Assembly: GCA_025936205.1 (NCBI GenBank)
Contig: JAICTU010000196.1
Coordinates: 1 to 15,493, forward strand
Length of the DNA: 15,493 nucleotides
Source: Polyangiaceae bacterium
Lineage (GTDB): Bacteria > Myxococcota > Polyangia > Polyangiales > Polyangiaceae
Direction of reading: 5' to 3'
Below, piece by piece: positions 13,366 to 15,493 of the stretch. A program made the position numbers and the translations under genes. The notes under the pieces were generated by a model, which saw nothing but the letters and a program-made list of their open reading frames with translations, was not told the DNA's origin and did no database searches. Position 1 is the first letter of the stretch. Each line of letters starts with the position of its first letter.

Positions 13366-15493
13366 CAACAAATCAAGCCAATTCCAGTTCCGGCATCTTC
13401 CCGACGGGGCCTCGGCCGAGCACGCCCATCACGGGTAGCAGCGCGGGCAGCGCACAGCTGCCGACGGTGGTCGTGATCGGCAACGGCATGGTCGGGCAGC
13501 GCTTCTGCGACCTGATGACCGAGGGCGAGAGCCCGATCGCGCGCGTCGTGACATTCTGCGAGGAGCCGGTGCCGGCCTATGACCGCGTCCACCTCTCCGA
13601 GTACTTCTCCGGCAAGGACGCGCAGGCGCTCAGTCTGGCCAGCCTCGACTGGTACGCCGAGCGCAAGATCGAGCTCCATCTGGGCGAGCGCGGCGAGCGC
13701 GTCGACCGTGACCGGCGTGTGGTGGTGTCCTCCAGCGGGCGTGAGGTCCGTTACGACCGCGTGGTGCTCGCCACGGGCTCTTCGGCGTATGTTCCGCCGA
13801 TCGCAGGCGCGAACCGCCCCGGCGTGTTCGTGTACCGCACGCTGGCCGATCTCGATCTGATCGTGGCGTACGCCAAGCGTGCGAAGAGCGCGGCGGTGAT
13901 CGGCGGCGGCCTGCTCGGGCTGGAAGCCGCCAAGGCGGCCCTCGACCTCGGGCTCCAGACGCACGTCGTCGAGTTCGCCAGCCGCCTCATGCCGCGCCAG
14001 GTGGACGAGGCCGGCGCGCGGCTGTTGCAGAACAAGATCGAAGCGCTCGGCATCACCGTGCACCTGAACAAGGTCACGACCCGCTGCGCGGGCGAGGGGG
14101 AAGACGGGCCTGTCCAGGCGCTGGAGTTCAAGGACGGCGAGGAACTGCCGGTCGATCTCGTGATCGTGTCAGCCGGTATCCGCGCGCGTGACGACGTGGC
14201 GCGCGCGTCGGGGCTGGCTTGCGGCCCGCGCGGCGGAATCCTGGTGAACGACGCGCTCGAGACCAGTGACCCCGAGATCTACGCGATCGGGGAGTGCGCT
14301 TTGCATCGCGGCATGATCTACGGCCTGGTGGGTCCGGGTTATCAAATGGCGCAAGTGGTGAAGGAACGGCTCACCAGCGCCAGCAGCAGCGAGTTCACCG
14401 GCGCCGACATGTCGGCCAAGCTCAAGCTGCTCGGAGTCGACGTGGCGAGCTTCGGCGACGCACTCAACGCCGGCAAGCGCACCGTGGTCTACCAGGACAT
14501 GGTGCGCGGCGTGTACAAGAAGCTGATCCTGAGCGACGACGAGAAGCGCTTGCTCGGCGGCATGCTGGTCGGCGAAGCCAACGAATACATGCGGCTGCTC
14601 GGCATCTGCAACTCCGGGCAAGAGCTGAGCCAGAGCCCGGAAGATCTGCTGTTTGGGCCGCGGGGCGGCGAAGCGCAGTCGGGCGGCGAGGCGCCGGATA
14701 CGATGCAGGTGTGCTCCTGCAACGGCGTCTCCAAGGGCCAGATTTGCTCGGCGATCCGCGACAAGAACGCGCTGACCGCCGGTGAGATCAAAAAGTGCAC
14801 GCGCGCGGGCAGCGGCTGCGGCGGCTGTGTGCCGCTCGTCACCGACATCCTGCAGGCAGAGTTGATGCGCATGGGCAAGGCGACCAAGCGCGTGCTGTGC
14901 GAGCACTTCAACTACACGCGCCAGGAGCTTTACGAAATCGTTCGGGTGCGCAAGCTCGACACCTGGGAGCGCGTGCTGAAGGAGTGCGGCCAGGGCTACG
15001 GTTGCGAAATCTGCAAGCCGGCCGTGGCCTCGATCCTGGCCAGCGTCTTCAATGCCTTCATCGCGCGCCACGAGATGCTGCAGGACACCAACGATCGCTA
15101 CCTCGCCAACATGCAGCGCAAGGGGCTGTATTCGATCGTGCCGCGTATCCCGGGCGGGGAGATCACCCCACAGAAACTGATCGTGCTGGGGCGCATCGCC
15201 GAGAAGTACGGCCTGTACACCAAGATCACCGGCGGCCAGCGCATCGACCTGTTCGGCGCGCGCGTGGGTCAGCTACCCGAGATCTGGGAAGAGCTGGTGA
15301 ACGAGGGCTTCGAGAGCGGGCACGCCTACGGCAAGGCGCTGCGCACCGTGAAGAGCTGCGTGGGCAGCACCTGGTGCCGCTACGGCGTGCAGGACTCGGT
15401 CGGCCTCGCGATCGATCTCGAGAATCGCTACAAAGGCCTGCGCGCGCCGCACAAGATCAAGGCGGCGGTGTCGGGCTGTGCCCGCGAGTGCGC
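13362..15493 (+). CDS. nirB: NADH-dependent nitrite reductase large subunit NirB (3' end outside window)
   Basis: The first 710 codons of a protein usually near 840 aa, open at the right edge. NirB reduces nitrite to ammonia in the cytoplasm with NADH, together with NirD. Order: a Ser/Thr/Pro-rich N-terminal extension of about 34 residues; FAD site VVVIGNGMVG (GxGxxG at 40-45); NADH site IGGGLLGLEAA (181-186); BFD-type [2Fe-2S] domain with Cys451, 453, 486 and 489 (CSC and SGCGGC); a second BFD-like stretch ending GYGCEICKPAVASIL; a ferredoxin-like half domain; and all four siroheme-[4Fe-4S] cysteines (Cys666, 672, 706, 710). The window ends just after the last Cys. It follows the NirA-like/CysJ-like pair by 166 bp on the same strand. 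Confidence 0.96.
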   Translation, partial: MTTNQANSSSGIFPTGPRPSTPITGSSAGSAQLPTVVVIGNGMVGQRFCDLMTEGESPIARVVTFCEEPVPAYDRVHLSEYFSGKDAQALSLASLDWYAERKIELHLGERGERVDRDRRVVVSSSGREVRYDRVVLATGSSAYVPPIAGANRPGVFVYRTLADLDLIVAYAKRAKSAAVIGGGLLGLEAAKAALDLGLQTHVVEFASRLMPRQVDEAGARLLQNKIEALGITVHLNKVTTRCAGEGEDGPVQALEFKDGEELPVDLVIVSAGIRARDDVARASGLACGPRGGILVNDALETSDPEIYAIGECALHRGMIYGLVGPGYQMAQVVKERLTSASSSEFTGADMSAKLKLLGVDVASFGDALNAGKRTVVYQDMVRGVYKKLILSDDEKRLLGGMLVGEANEYMRLLGICNSGQELSQSPEDLLFGPRGGEAQSGGEAPDTMQVCSCNGVSKGQICSAIRDKNALTAGEIKKCTRAGSGCGGCVPLVTDILQAELMRMGKATKRVLCEHFNYTRQELYEIVRVRKLDTWERVLKECGQGYGCEICKPAVASILASVFNAFIARHEMLQDTNDRYLANMQRKGLYSIVPRIPGGEITPQKLIVLGRIAEKYGLYTKITGGQRIDLFGARVGQLPEIWEELVNEGFESGHAYGKALRTVKSCVGSTWCRYGVQDSVGLAIDLENRYKGLRAPHKIKAAVSGCAREC

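Noticed and set aside
14169..15071. 300-aa open frame on the minus strand
   Set aside because: Antisense to nirB; Ala/His/Leu/Val-rich composition with no motif.

Overview
The window is GC-rich, gene-dense bacterial DNA with no rRNA, tRNA, CRISPR array or transposase gene. Long antisense open frames, very high third-position GC, a lipoprotein pair typical of myxobacteria (an AgmX/PglI-like small lipoprotein with an OmpA-type lipoprotein) and a large GT-C-type membrane protein suggest Myxococcota, probably Polyangia. That placement is inference from gene style, not from a marker gene.

Left part (1-7127) is mixed housekeeping. It holds the 5' end of an HrpB-type helicase (minus), divergent from a stand-alone Smr-domain protein (plus). 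An EVE-domain protein (minus) converges on the Smr gene across a GGGGTCAG/CTGACCCC hairpin. Then come an ATP-dependent DNA ligase and a multi-pass GT-C-like membrane protein (both plus). A two-gene minus-strand envelope operon follows (OmpA-type lipoprotein, then small lipoprotein, ATGA overlap), and then an arylamine N-acetyltransferase (minus).

Middle part (7163-9454, plus) has biotin synthase bioB, divergent from the acetyltransferase with only 35 bp between start codons. Signal peptidase II lspA and the molybdenum cofactor guanylyltransferase mobA follow, 2 bp apart.

Right part (about 9455-15493, plus) is a nitrogen-assimilation (or nitrite/sulfite reduction) operon. It encodes a NirA-family siroheme/[4Fe-4S] reductase, then by a GTGA overlap a CysJ-like FAD/NAD(P)H reductase that lacks flavodoxin and instead has a small Cys-rich Fe-S domain. 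A 166-bp gap with a hairpin and a short linking ORF separates these from the NADH-nitrite reductase large subunit nirB, which is cut by the window end. MobA just upstream fits, because assimilatory nitrate reductase needs bis-MGD cofactor; a nitrate reductase and nirD would be expected beyond the right edge.

The most interesting part is the NirA-like/CysJ-like pair. The electron-donor protein has an Fe-S domain in place of an FMN domain. Both partners begin with the same spaced N-terminal motif (F-x-E-x-Q-x3-L-x-G-x3-G). The siroheme enzyme has K-F-T where sulfite reductases have K-x-K and nitrite reductases K-x-N. Two different siroheme reductases lie in tandem.
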